A stretch of DNA of 41,723 nucleotides from a virus, in IMG/VR virus record IMGVR_UViG_3300042448_000791, positions 1 through 41,723 of that record. One strand, 5' to 3'. Made by a program: the position numbers and the translations under genes. The notes beneath the pieces are model-generated. The model worked only from the letters and a program-made list of their open reading frames with translations. It ran no database searches and was not told the DNA's origin. Below, one piece after another: positions 1 to 7,700 of the stretch (the first letter of the stretch is position 1; the number at the start of each line of letters is the position of its first letter).

Positions 1-1481
1 AAGAATCAACCACACCTAATCAGGATGGTTATTTATTACAAATTTACTCCGAATCAAAAAGAATTAAAAGTATCTTGGTTGATTTATTTGTTAACAACTT
101 AGATATCAATACTAACTTACCTATGTGGGTTAGAAATACTTGTAAATATGGTGACAACTTTGTTTACCTTAAATTAGATACCGAAAAAGGTGTTACGGGA
201 TGTATCCAATTACCTAATATTGAAATTGAAAGATTAGAGAGGGGTATGGAATCAAGAACCGTAAATGCAACTCCAAATCCAAACGACAAAGGATTAAGAT
301 TCAATTGGAAAGTAAAAGACATGGAATTTAATACTTGGGAAATTGCGCACTTTAGATTACTTGGTGATGATAGAAAATTACCTTATGGTACATCAATGTT
401 AGAAAAGGCTCGTCGTATTTGGAAACAATTGGTATTGGCTGAAGATGCAATGTTAATCTATAGAACATCAAGAGCACCTGAAAGACGAGTTTTCAAAGTG
501 TTTGTTGGTAACATGGATGACAAAGATGTTGAGGCATATGTACAACGTGTTGCAAACAAGTTTAAAAGAGAACAAGTTGTGGATAGTAAAACAGGTAATG
601 TGGATTTACGTTTCAATCAAATGGCGGTAGATCAAGATTATTTTGTTCCTGTTCGTGATGTGGCCCAAACAATGCCTATTGAGACATTGGCGGGAGCTCA
701 AAACTTATCGGAGATTGCCGATATTGAGTACATCCAAAAGAAATTATTAACCGCACTAAGAATTCCAAAAGCGTATTTAGGGTTTGAGGAAGTTGTTGGT
801 GATGGTAAAAATCTATCTTTATTGGACATTAGATTTGCAAGAACAATCAATAAAATACAAAAGGCAATTATTGCCGAATTAAATAAAATTGCAATTATTC
901 ACCTATTCTTATTAGGGTTTGAGGATGAATTACACAACTTTACCTTAGGTTTAACAAATCCATCTAAACAAGCCGATCTATTAATGATTGACGTATGGAA
1001 AGAAAAAGTAACATTGTATAAGGATATGGTTACTGAGATTGCTAAATCAATTCAACCAACATCTGCTACTTGGGCTAAGAAACATATATTTGGTTTCTCT
1101 GATGAAGATATTAAACTTGAAGTACAACAAATAAGATTAGAAAGAGCGGTATCTGCTGAGTTAGATAACACCGCAACTATAATCACACATACGGGGTTAT
1201 TTGATAATGTTGATAAACTTTATCACACATCAACAGGAGCAACACAAAATGCGGGAGGAGCACCACCTGCACCTGGTGCGGCACCTGATATGGGAGGAGC
1301 AATGCCACCACCACCACCTGATATGGGAGGTGAAATGCCTGTAGGAGAATCAAAAAAAGATAACTTAAATATACTATTGGAAAATGATAATATATTGGGA
1401 GATACGTTTATTGATTTATCAAAAGGTAGAAATTCTTTGGGATCTATGGAAGATCAATTAAACAAATTACTAAATGATTGA
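1..1481 (+). CDS. 20: Portal vertex protein, T4 gp20-like (5' truncated by window)
   Basis: The portal forms the dodecameric DNA gate at the head-tail vertex and starts head assembly. The frame is open from base 3 with no start codon, so the true start lies outside the window; the first TTG at 75 is not a credible start. About 490 residues are visible, against about 520 for T4 gp20. The segment around bases 730-900 (IQKKLLTALRIPKAYLGF, then LDIRFARTINKIQKA) is typical of gp20-type portals. The C-terminus carries a low-complexity Pro/Gly/Met-rich extension (about bases 1240-1350) absent from T4. It is followed by the protease, scaffold and capsid genes in T4 order, which strongly supports the call. 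Confidence 0.93.
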   Translation, partial: ESTTPNQDGYLLQIYSESKRIKSILVDLFVNNLDINTNLPMWVRNTCKYGDNFVYLKLDTEKGVTGCIQLPNIEIERLERGMESRTVNATPNPNDKGLRFNWKVKDMEFNTWEIAHFRLLGDDRKLPYGTSMLEKARRIWKQLVLAEDAMLIYRTSRAPERRVFKVFVGNMDDKDVEAYVQRVANKFKREQVVDSKTGNVDLRFNQMAVDQDYFVPVRDVAQTMPIETLAGAQNLSEIADIEYIQKKLLTALRIPKAYLGFEEVVGDGKNLSLLDIRFARTINKIQKAIIAELNKIAIIHLFLLGFEDELHNFTLGLTNPSKQADLLMIDVWKEKVTLYKDMVTEIAKSIQPTSATWAKKHIFGFSDEDIKLEVQQIRLERAVSAELDNTATIITHTGLFDNVDKLYHTSTGATQNAGGAPPAPGAAPDMGGAMPPPPPDMGGEMPVGESKKDNLNILLENDNILGDTFIDLSKGRNSLGSMEDQLNKLLND

Positions 1482-1489
1482 TATTTATA
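1482..1489 (+). promoter_or_regulatory. TATTTATA box, candidate late promoter for the gene at 1503
   Basis: An exact TATTTATA begins one base after the portal stop codon and ends 13 bases before the next ATG, followed by an A-run. The same box at similar spacing precedes many virion-type genes in the window. Its role as the late sigma's element is inferred. Confidence 0.6.
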
Positions 1490-1502
1490 ATAAAAAAAAA
1501 TT

Positions 1503-2219
1503 ATGAAATTTGGAATATTAAAATCAAGGATTGAAGATTGTTTAGTTGAATCTTATAGAAAAGATTCTCTAAAAAAAAATATGTTTGTTTTTGAAGAACT
1601 TGTATTAAAAAACAAATCTCTAAGTACACTTTATTTTTTATATGATGAACTTAGTAAAAACAAAGGTTTAAATGAATCTTTTATAAATGAATATATTAAC
1701 GAAAGTATTATATTATTTGAAAATACAATCTCTAAGGTAGAAAAAAACGACCTTAAAGATCTTAATATGTGGGTAGGTCATATTGTTTCAGAAAATAGGT
1801 ATCAAGACATTGATAATTTATTTTCATCTAACGCATCTACAATCGAAGAAAAATTAAGAAGTAAAAAAACTATTTCTGAAAATCTTAAAAAAGATCCATC
1901 AAAAGAAAAAAAAGTGATTGAGGTTCCATTAAAATCTATGGTTGAGGTGGCTAACAATACAATTAAATCACATATTGATAGTTTAACCGAAGGTGAGAAA
2001 AAACAACTTAATATTTTATTAAACACTTCCGATGAAAAACTTAATCAAAAATATGGATTTCTTAAAGAAGATGTGATTGAAAAATTAGAAACTTTATTAT
2101 CTAAAAATGAAGATTCCGAAACTAATCAAAAAATTAACGAAACAATAGAAAAATTACAAATAGAAAATTACGACAAATTAAATTATTTCAAATTAAAACA
2201 ATTAAATGAAAACATTTAA
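1503..2219 (+). CDS. Putative prohead core / internal head protein with capsid-targeting-like N-terminus
   Basis: This is a 238-residue Lys/Glu-rich, mostly helical protein in the slot where T4 has its small prohead-core genes 67 and 68. I do not recognise a domain. The N-terminus (MKFGILKSRIEDCLVE, then S17) is a short amphipathic peptide ending in L-V-E before Ser. That fits the [IL]-x-E cleavage rule of T4-type gp21 protease and resembles the removable capsid-targeting peptides of T4 internal proteins. The late-type box at 1482 supports virion expression. The stop overlaps the bS21 stop on the other strand by four bases. The head role is inferred from position and N-terminus only. Confidence 0.6.
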   Translation: MKFGILKSRIEDCLVESYRKDSLKKNMFVFEELVLKNKSLSTLYFLYDELSKNKGLNESFINEYINESIILFENTISKVEKNDLKDLNMWVGHIVSENRYQDIDNLFSSNASTIEEKLRSKKTISENLKKDPSKEKKVIEVPLKSMVEVANNTIKSHIDSLTEGEKKQLNILLNTSDEKLNQKYGFLKEDVIEKLETLLSKNEDSETNQKINETIEKLQIENYDKLNYFKLKQLNENI

Positions 2220-2404
2220 TTGTTAAGTATTTGTTTTTGTCTGTAAATAGCTTTATTTAAAATCTGTCTCTTAAGGACAGATTTTTTTGTATGTTCTTTT
2301 CTGTTATTAAGATGGGTGTTTTGTCTTGTTTTAATAACTTTACTTTTTAATTCTTTTAGAGCTTTTTCAATCCCCCCATTTTTATTAACTTTTACGATCA
2401 GCAT
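2216..2404 (-). CDS. rpsU: Phage-encoded ribosomal protein bS21
   Basis: This 62-residue basic protein matches bS21 over its whole length. It has the N-terminal MLIVKVNKNGGIEKALKELK, the Lys/Arg-rich middle, and the diagnostic C-terminal pattern KSVLKRQILNKAIYRQK. bS21 is a small-subunit protein near the mRNA exit and anti-Shine-Dalgarno region, and it acts in initiation. In Bacteroidota it helps hide the anti-Shine-Dalgarno sequence. bS21 is among the most common ribosomal proteins carried by phages. The gene sits alone on the minus strand inside the plus-strand head block and has its own host-type promoter, which suggests separate timing. Its stop overlaps that of the convergent gene by four bases. 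A role in redirecting host ribosomes is inference. Confidence 0.92.
   Translation of the reverse strand: MLIVKVNKNGGIEKALKELKSKVIKTRQNTHLNNRKEHTKKSVLKRQILNKAIYRQKQILNN
2261..2290 (+). terminator. Rho-independent terminator inside the antisense of bS21
   Basis: AATCTGTC (2261-2268), a 7-base loop, GACAGATT (2276-2283) and a T-run to about 2288 form an 8-bp stem with a U-tract on the plus strand. It would stop transcription coming from 1503-2219. It lies wholly within the bS21 coding region of the other strand, so the two genes share this DNA. Confidence 0.65.
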
Positions 2405-2424
2405 ATTTTTTTGTTATTAGTTTA

Positions 2425-2432
2425 TATATTTG
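2425..2432 (+). promoter_or_regulatory. Possible host-type -7 element for the gene at 2495
   Basis: TATATTTG matches the Bacteroidota -7 consensus TAnnTTTG and lies 62 bases upstream of the ATG at 2495. No TTG sits at the usual upstream distance; the nearest leaves an 11-base spacer. The call is therefore weak. Confidence 0.3.
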
Positions 2433-2442
2433 ATATATACTA

Positions 2443-2474
2443 CAAAATTAGTTATTATTATCTAAAATAAACAA
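2443..2474 (-). promoter_or_regulatory. Host-type promoter of the bS21 gene
   Basis: Read on the minus strand there is a TTG (2474-2472), a 21-base spacer and TAATTTTG (2450-2443). This matches the Bacteroidota primary-sigma promoter, a -33 TTG and a -7 TAnnTTTG. The -7 element is 38 bases from the bS21 ATG. It differs from the TATTTATA boxes of the head genes, suggesting that host RNA polymerase expresses bS21 before late transcription. Confidence 0.55.
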
Positions 2475-2494
2475 TATCAGTATGAAAAAAATTT

Positions 2495-2962
2495 ATGAAA
2501 AAAGGCAAAACCGAAAAAATCAATGGCTTTAGAACATCTAAAATAGTCTATGGGACGGTAGATTCAAAAGAGTTTAAATCTCTTTACCTAAACATCCAAA
2601 CTTGGGTTGAACCAAAAAAAGACTCCGAAAATTGGACAAGAGTTGTCCTAAATATGAGTAGATCAATTAAACATACGGTCTATCACAAATTAGATAAGAC
2701 AATGTTTGATGATAAATTTATAGTAGACTTAGATCTTAGAACAAGCGGTCTACACCTAAAAAAGAAATCATTTATGAATTTAGAAATTAATCTATTTTTA
2801 AATGAACCAATAGATTTCAAATCCTTAAAATTAAAGAAAACACTTAAATTATTAGTAAAAGAAATTTATTCAGATGTTTTGATAAACAACCCTAATTTTA
2901 AATTTTATTTAACAAAAACAGGTAATGTTAAACCAATTAAAGTAAAAACGGAAACGGCCTAA
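2495..2962 (+). CDS. Hypothetical protein between bS21 and prohead protease
   Basis: This is a 155-residue basic protein of unknown function. Alternating hydrophobic residues (SLYLNIQTWVEP, KFIVDLDLRT, FMNLEINLFLNEP) suggest a mainly beta fold with a basic C-terminus. No signal peptide or membrane segment is seen. The ATG at 2482 is out of frame and reaches a stop after 16 codons, so 2495 is used. It has no TATTTATA box, unlike its downstream neighbour, and may be transcribed early or middle from the element at 2425. I cannot assign a function. Confidence 0.7.
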   Translation: MKKGKTEKINGFRTSKIVYGTVDSKEFKSLYLNIQTWVEPKKDSENWTRVVLNMSRSIKHTVYHKLDKTMFDDKFIVDLDLRTSGLHLKKKSFMNLEINLFLNEPIDFKSLKLKKTLKLLVKEIYSDVLINNPNFKFYLTKTGNVKPIKVKTETA

Positions 2963-2970
2963 TATTTATA
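2963..2970 (+). promoter_or_regulatory. TATTTATA box, candidate late promoter for prohead protease
   Basis: An exact TATTTATA starts at the last base of the upstream stop region and ends 13 bases before the protease ATG at 2984. This is the same spacing as for the gene at 1503. Confidence 0.6.
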
Positions 2971-2983
2971 ACTAAAACTTATT

Positions 2984-3712
2984 ATGAGTGAATATAAAAT
3001 TTTAGGACCTAGAGATACAGGTAAAGGAATTCTTATTGAGTACGATGCAGGATATATTAACCCAAAAGAAGGTCGTAATTACGAGATATTAAAAGAATCA
3101 TCAAATCATTTGGACCATTCAAAACCATTTGAATTTTATGCCGTTCTACAAAAATACAATACACCTAACAGAAATGGTAGAGTATACCCTGAGAAGATAT
3201 TAAAGAGAGAATCAGAAAATTATAGAAAGATGATTGAGAAAGGAACCTCATTATCTGAATTAAACCACCCTGAGTCTTCTTTAATTGATTTAGATCGTGT
3301 ATCACACCTAATAACAGATATATGGTGGGAAGGTCCTGTATTGTTAGGTAAACTTAAATTGTTAACAAGTCCTGGTTTTCATGAAAGAGGGATTGTTTCT
3401 ACTAAAGGTGATTTGGCAGCAAACTACTTACGACAAGGAGTTACTTTAGGTATATCTTCTCGTGGTGTAGGATCCCTTAAAAAAGTTGGAGAACAAAATG
3501 AAGTACAAGATGATTTTGAACTTATTTGTTTTGACTTAGTGTCCTCACCATCAACACCTGGTGCTTATCTTTTCCAAGATAAGAACGATAGAATGAAATA
3601 TGAGGAAAGCTTAGAAGAAGACAAAAAAATAGCGGTAGAAAGAAATGTTGGTGAAAGTGGTAACAAATCACTTGACTTAATGAAAAGATTAACCGATTAT
3701 TTAGATAAATAA
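2984..3712 (+). CDS. 21: Prohead maturation protease, T4 gp21-like
   Basis: This 242-residue serine protease should cleave the scaffold, capsid-protein propeptide and internal head proteins before DNA packaging. Features of the herpesvirus/T4 prohead protease fold are visible. They are a conserved N-terminal core with YNTPNRNGRVYP (about residues 59-69), a probable catalytic His in SELNHPESS (His95), and the nucleophile region LGISSRGVGS (Ser158 or Ser159). T4 gp21 is of similar size. It lies between the portal and the scaffold/capsid genes as in T4. It is preceded by a late-type box, and the next gene follows 8 bases later. Confidence 0.92.
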   Translation: MSEYKILGPRDTGKGILIEYDAGYINPKEGRNYEILKESSNHLDHSKPFEFYAVLQKYNTPNRNGRVYPEKILKRESENYRKMIEKGTSLSELNHPESSLIDLDRVSHLITDIWWEGPVLLGKLKLLTSPGFHERGIVSTKGDLAANYLRQGVTLGISSRGVGSLKKVGEQNEVQDDFELICFDLVSSPSTPGAYLFQDKNDRMKYEESLEEDKKIAVERNVGESGNKSLDLMKRLTDYLDK

Positions 3713-3720
3713 AAAAAACT

Positions 3721-3936
3721 ATGGAACAAGGAGAAAAGTATTTTGTGGCTAAAATCACATCTGATTTATTAGATACTGAATCAGGCAAAGTAAAAAAAAC
3801 AAGAGAAGAAAAATTAGTATTGGGTTATACACCAACTGATGTTGAGGCAAAAGTAACTAAAGTGTATGAACACTATACTATGGATTGGAGAATTACGTCA
3901 ATCACTGAAAGTAAAATTGATGAGGTGATTGGTTAA
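3721..3936 (+). CDS. Small conserved phage protein, DUF4494-like
   Basis: This 71-residue protein resembles the DUF4494 family of Bacteroidota and their phages. It starts with a beta strand (KYFVAKITSDLL), has a charged turn (KVKKTREEKLVLGYTPTDVEAKVTKVYE), and ends with a strand-rich tail. Function is unknown. It begins 8 bases after the protease stop and shares its transcript, which ends at the terminator at 3956. Co-expression with the protease suggests a head-assembly or late role, but nothing in the sequence proves it. The family assignment is from memory of the pattern. Confidence 0.6.
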   Translation: MEQGEKYFVAKITSDLLDTESGKVKKTREEKLVLGYTPTDVEAKVTKVYEHYTMDWRITSITESKIDEVIG

Positions 3937-3955
3937 TTTTTAATTAATTTTTAAG

Positions 3956-3988
3956 ATGGGTATGACATTAGTTGTACCCATTTTTTTT
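3956..3988 (+). terminator. Rho-independent terminator after the protease unit
   Basis: ATGGGTA (3956-3962) pairs with TACCCAT (3975-3981) around a 12-base loop and is followed by eight T residues. It separates the protease unit from the scaffold/capsid unit, which has its own box at 4030. Confidence 0.8.
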
Positions 3989-4029
3989 GCTTAAAAATTA
4001 GAAAAAATGAATTTTTTTAATTTACCTAC

Positions 4030-4037
4030 TATTTATA
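4030..4037 (+). promoter_or_regulatory. TATTTATA box, candidate late promoter for scaffold and capsid genes
   Basis: An exact TATTTATA lies 18 bases before the scaffold ATG at 4056 and just after the terminator at 3956-3988, where a new promoter is needed. Confidence 0.62.
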
Positions 4038-4055
4038 TTGTAAAACAAACTATAG

Positions 4056-5507
4056 ATGAACAAAAAATCAGTTGTTGAAGACGCATTATTCCAAATTCAA
4101 AGTTTGGAAGAAGCTCTTAAAGAAAATGCAAAAGGAATACTTTCTTCTACAATGAAGAATGAAATCAGCTCATTAGTAAAAGAATCTCTTAGAGAACAAG
4201 AAGAGATTGACGTTGAAGACGAAGAAGAGGTTGTTGAACCTGAAGGTCAAGTAGATGATGTCGAGGATGTAGATTTAGGTGCAGAACCTATGGATACTGA
4301 TGATGACATGGAAGATGACGACATGGAAGACATTGACATGGGTACGGATGATGATGATGCAATTGACATGACTGGAGCAGATATGTCAGATGTAATTAAA
4401 GTTTTCAAATCTATGGATGACGAAGATGGAGTTATCGTAAAGAGAGATGCGAGTAATAACATTACATTATCGGATAGTGAAACAGGAGCCGATTATTTCA
4501 TCCAACTTTCTGAACAATATCAAGATGAACTTGATGAAGAAGATGAATATGAAGATGAATATGAAGATGAAGATCTTACATTAGACGAAACTTTGTACGA
4601 AATTGAAATGGACGACTTCGGTATGTCCGATGAAGATGAAGATGAAGAAATGGATTTTGAAGAAAGACCAAGACGCATGAGTCGTAGACATAATGAAGAA
4701 ATGTATGAAACTCCAATGTACGAAACTAATGTTGATGAAACTTTGTATGAAATTGAAATGGATGACTTCGGTATGTCTGATGAAGAAGAATATGAAGAAT
4801 TAGATGAAGAAGATTTGGATCATGTAATGGAATCAAAATTTAAAGCTAAAGGCGTTGGAATGGGTTCACCTAAATTCAAGTACGGACAAGTTATGGATTA
4901 TAAAACTACCAAACAAAAAGAAGGTAAAAAAATGATCAATACAGGAAGTGCTAAAAAATTCTCTTATAAAGATGGAGAAAATTTAGATGGTGAATACAGA
5001 CCAATTAAAAAGAGAAGAGAAACTACAGAAGCTTCACGTACATTAGGTGCGGGAACAAAATTTGGAAGAAAAGGTTTACCAAAACCAAAAGCAGCTCCTC
5101 AACACATTAGTGAGACTGAAGTGGAATTACTAAAGTCTAAAAATGAAGAGTACAGAAAGGCTTTGAATCTTTTCAGAACTAAATTAAATGAAGTAGCAAT
5201 CTTTAACTCTAATTTGGCTTACGCAACTAGACTGTTTACAGAACATTCAACAACAAAACAAGAAAAAATAAATATACTTAGACGATTCGACAATGTTGAA
5301 ACACTTAAAGAATCTAAAAGTCTTTACAAATCATTAAAAGATGAATTCTCATCTGAAAAAACTAAGGAAAACTCTATTAATGAGTCATTCGAAAAATCGG
5401 TCACTAAAACTCCTGTATCAGGATCGGCCGTTAATTTGATTGAATCTAAAACTTATGAGAATCCTCAGTTCTTGAGAATGAAAGATTTAATGGTAAAAAT
5501 AAAATAA
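4056..5507 (+). CDS. 22: Prohead core scaffolding protein, T4 gp22-like
   Basis: This 483-residue protein lies directly before the major capsid gene, the position of T4 gp22, which forms the prohead core and is degraded by gp21. It is longer than T4 gp22 (269 residues), mainly because of a very acidic Asp/Glu/Met-rich region at about residues 50-265. That region contains a perfect 17-residue duplication. The C-terminal third (from about residue 345) is a predicted helical or coiled-coil segment (LKSKNEEYRKALNLFRTKL). It ends with a short tail (ENPQFLRMKDLMVKIK) like the capsid-interacting tail of other T4-type scaffolds. The assignment rests on synteny and composition. Confidence 0.82.
   Translation: MNKKSVVEDALFQIQSLEEALKENAKGILSSTMKNEISSLVKESLREQEEIDVEDEEEVVEPEGQVDDVEDVDLGAEPMDTDDDMEDDDMEDIDMGTDDDDAIDMTGADMSDVIKVFKSMDDEDGVIVKRDASNNITLSDSETGADYFIQLSEQYQDELDEEDEYEDEYEDEDLTLDETLYEIEMDDFGMSDEDEDEEMDFEERPRRMSRRHNEEMYETPMYETNVDETLYEIEMDDFGMSDEEEYEELDEEDLDHVMESKFKAKGVGMGSPKFKYGQVMDYKTTKQKEGKKMINTGSAKKFSYKDGENLDGEYRPIKKRRETTEASRTLGAGTKFGRKGLPKPKAAPQHISETEVELLKSKNEEYRKALNLFRTKLNEVAIFNSNLAYATRLFTEHSTTKQEKINILRRFDNVETLKESKSLYKSLKDEFSSEKTKENSINESFEKSVTKTPVSGSAVNLIESKTYENPQFLRMKDLMVKIK
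4584..4784 (+). repeat. Direct duplication inside scaffold gene (two 51-base copies, 150-base period)
   Basis: Bases 4584-4634 and 4734-4784 encode the identical peptide DETLYEIEMDDFGMSDE. The DNA copies differ at four positions (GAC/GAT, TAC/TAT, GAC/GAT, TCC/TCT), all synonymous. Confidence 0.92.
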
Positions 5508-5540
5508 AAATAAACTAAAAAAAAATAAAAAACCAAAAAA

Positions 5541-7370
5541 ATGGGAGCATTATTAGAATCAGGTCTTGTTGGTAACATCGGGTTAAAACACCTTAAAGTT
5601 ATCAAAGAAGATACTATTAACAAATGGGATAAATTAGGATTCCTTGAAGGCCTTAAAGGCCACCTAAAAGAAAACGTAGCACAGTTGTATGAAAACCAAG
5701 CTTCTTTCTTGATTAACGAAGCAACTTCTGAAGGTTCCAACGGAGCATTTGAAACAGTTGTTTTCCCTATCGTAAGAAGAGTTTTCTCTAAATTGTTGGC
5801 TAACGATATCGTTTCTGTACAAGCAATGAACTTACCAATTGGTAAATTGTTCTTCTTTGTACCTCGTATCCAAGGATATGATAATTCAACCGCTAACGGT
5901 GGAGAACATTATTCACCAATCGGATCACCAAATGGCCCTGCACCGGCAGACAACGCAGGATACCCAGGTGGAACAGGTACATCATACGCTAAAAATCTTT
6001 ATGATTTATTTTATGAAGGTTCAGAAGCAGCGTTAGATCCTCCAGGATTGTTTGATTACTCTAAAGGTCAATGGACTGCAGTTACTGCGGCAACAAACGT
6101 ACAAGTTTGGAGTGGTAGTACCTTAGAAAATGCGGGTGATAATAATTCACAATACACTGCAACTACAGGAACAAGAAAAGTTATTATCAAAATGTGTGAC
6201 TTTAACAGAGCTGGTGAAGGTAAATTAATCGGACCTGATGGTAACGAGATGGATACTGAAACTTTCTTATCTGACCTTAAAATCATTAAAAGTTCAGGTT
6301 TAACTGTAGCTGAAACATCACCTTGTACTGTTGACGCATCAACACCATTATTGTTTAGAGTTGTTACTCAAATCTACGGTAAAGGAATCGTTAAATACGG
6401 TAGTCAAGCTCAAACTTCTTACGCATCAACAGGAAATGGTGGTTCTTACTACGATATCTGTGATGAAGAAGGATGTATCTATTTAGAGGTTGATTTATCT
6501 TGTCCTGTATGTGCTACTTGTGGTACTACATTAGACGGATACACAGGAACAACTTTAAGTGCTATCGCTCAAGCTACTGCATTTACTGCGGTTTACAGAA
6601 GATACAAAAACTTAGAGTTTGAAGATAAAATCGGTGAGGTTTCTTTTGATTTAGAATCAGTAACTGTTTCTGTAACTGAAAGAAAACTAAGAGCACAATG
6701 GTCTCCTGAGTTAGCTCAAGACGTTGCTGCATTCCATAACATTGACGCTGAAGCTGAGTTAACTGCATTGTTATCTGAGCAAGTTGCAGCTGAGATTGAC
6801 CGTGAGATCTTACGTGACTTGAGAAAAGGAGCGGCTTGGAACTTACGTTGGGATTACAACGGATGGAGAAGATTGTCTTTAACTACATCTTACACTCAAA
6901 AAGATTGGAATCAAACTTTGATTACTGCGATTAACCAATTGTCAGCACAAATCCACAAATCTACATTGAGAGGTGGAGCTAACTGGATCGTAGTTTCTTC
7001 TGAGATTTCAGCTATCTTTGATGACTTAGAATACTTCCACGTATCTAACGCATCTCCTGAGCAAGATCAGTATAACATGGGTATTGAAAGAGTAGGTACT
7101 CTTGCAGGACGTTACCAAGTTTACCGTGACCCTTACTTCCCAGCTAACACAGTGTTAGTAGGACACAAAGGAACATCATTGTTAGACACAGGTTACATCT
7201 ACGCACCGTACGTACCTCTACAATTGACACCTACAATGTACAATCCATTCAACTTTACACCTATCAAAGGTATAATGACAAGATACGCTAAGAAAATGGT
7301 TAATAACCGTTTCTACGGACGTATCACAGTTGATGGAGTTAGAACATTTGACTTGAGAGAATTGAGATAA
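5541..7370 (+). CDS. 23: Major capsid protein, T4 gp23-like
   Basis: This 609-residue HK97-fold capsid subunit compares with 521 residues in T4. The N-terminal propeptide ends in LYENQASFLINEATSEG. The I-N-E before Ala61 fits the gp21 cleavage rule, so maturation after Glu60 is predicted (T4 cuts after residue 65). The core carries gp23-type segments such as VVFPIVRRVFSKLLANDIVSVQAMNLP and the C-terminal RYAKKMVNNRFYGRITVDG. A Cys-containing insertion (about residues 300-330, CDEEGC and CPVCATCG) probably belongs to a decorated insertion domain. The gene lies 33 bases after the scaffold behind an almost pure A leader, with no Shine-Dalgarno site. A strong terminator follows. Confidence 0.95.
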   Translation: MGALLESGLVGNIGLKHLKVIKEDTINKWDKLGFLEGLKGHLKENVAQLYENQASFLINEATSEGSNGAFETVVFPIVRRVFSKLLANDIVSVQAMNLPIGKLFFFVPRIQGYDNSTANGGEHYSPIGSPNGPAPADNAGYPGGTGTSYAKNLYDLFYEGSEAALDPPGLFDYSKGQWTAVTAATNVQVWSGSTLENAGDNNSQYTATTGTRKVIIKMCDFNRAGEGKLIGPDGNEMDTETFLSDLKIIKSSGLTVAETSPCTVDASTPLLFRVVTQIYGKGIVKYGSQAQTSYASTGNGGSYYDICDEEGCIYLEVDLSCPVCATCGTTLDGYTGTTLSAIAQATAFTAVYRRYKNLEFEDKIGEVSFDLESVTVSVTERKLRAQWSPELAQDVAAFHNIDAEAELTALLSEQVAAEIDREILRDLRKGAAWNLRWDYNGWRRLSLTTSYTQKDWNQTLITAINQLSAQIHKSTLRGGANWIVVSSEISAIFDDLEYFHVSNASPEQDQYNMGIERVGTLAGRYQVYRDPYFPANTVLVGHKGTSLLDTGYIYAPYVPLQLTPTMYNPFNFTPIKGIMTRYAKKMVNNRFYGRITVDGVRTFDLRELR

Positions 7371-7392
7371 TCAATTAAATACCGAATAAGAG

Positions 7393-7423
7393 AAAGGAGA
7401 CAATTACTTGTCTCCTTTTTTTA
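7393..7423. terminator. Bidirectional terminator between capsid gene and convergent small gene
   Basis: AAAGGAGACAA (7393-7403) and TTGTCTCCTTT (7408-7418) form a perfect 11-bp stem with a 4-base loop. The plus strand continues in T residues, and the minus strand has a shorter T-rich tail. It ends the scaffold/capsid transcript and can serve the convergent gene at 7421. Confidence 0.85.
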
Positions 7424-7663
7424 TTTATCAATAGTTTGGTTAGGTTCTTCCAATTTTGACAACACTCTAATGGCTTTTGATATAACTTCAGATTCACCAA
7501 TTGTAAACGCTCCACGTTTATGTGATGCTTTAACTGACTCAATTAAATAATATAATGCGTGATCTTTATTCATAGATATAAGAATTGCATCTAAATGTTC
7601 TTCACTTAGTAAATTGATGGTTCCAAACAGGTTACCAAATAATTCATTTTCTTGTTCTTCCAT
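7421..7663 (-). CDS. Hypothetical small acidic protein
   Basis: This is an 80-residue, predominantly helical protein (IINLLSEEHLDAILISMNKDHALYYL type pattern) of unknown function. It has no membrane segment or Cys pair. It ends inside the terminator that also closes the capsid operon, and it is divergent from the gene at 7701 with only 37 bases between the starts. The shared interval has one TATTTATA box in the orientation of the plus-strand gene. Read from the minus strand the box is TATAAATA, the classic T4 late element, 15 bases from this ATG, so either gene could use it. Confidence 0.6.
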   Translation of the reverse strand: MEEQENELFGNLFGTINLLSEEHLDAILISMNKDHALYYLIESVKASHKRGAFTIGESEVISKAIRVLSKLEEPNQTIDK

Positions 7664-7678
7664 TTTGTATTGTGTTGA

Positions 7679-7686
7679 TATTTATA
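7679..7686 (+). promoter_or_regulatory. TATTTATA box in a divergent intergenic region
   Basis: An exact box lies 14 bases before the ATG at 7701. It fixes that start, because a longer reading frame beginning at 7614 would swallow both the box and the start of the divergent gene. Confidence 0.55.
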
Positions 7687-7700
7687 ATAGTAGACAAATT

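Noticed and set aside
75-77. TTG at 75 as the start of the portal gene
   Set aside because: The frame is open upstream to the window edge with portal-like sequence, so the gene is cut by the window.
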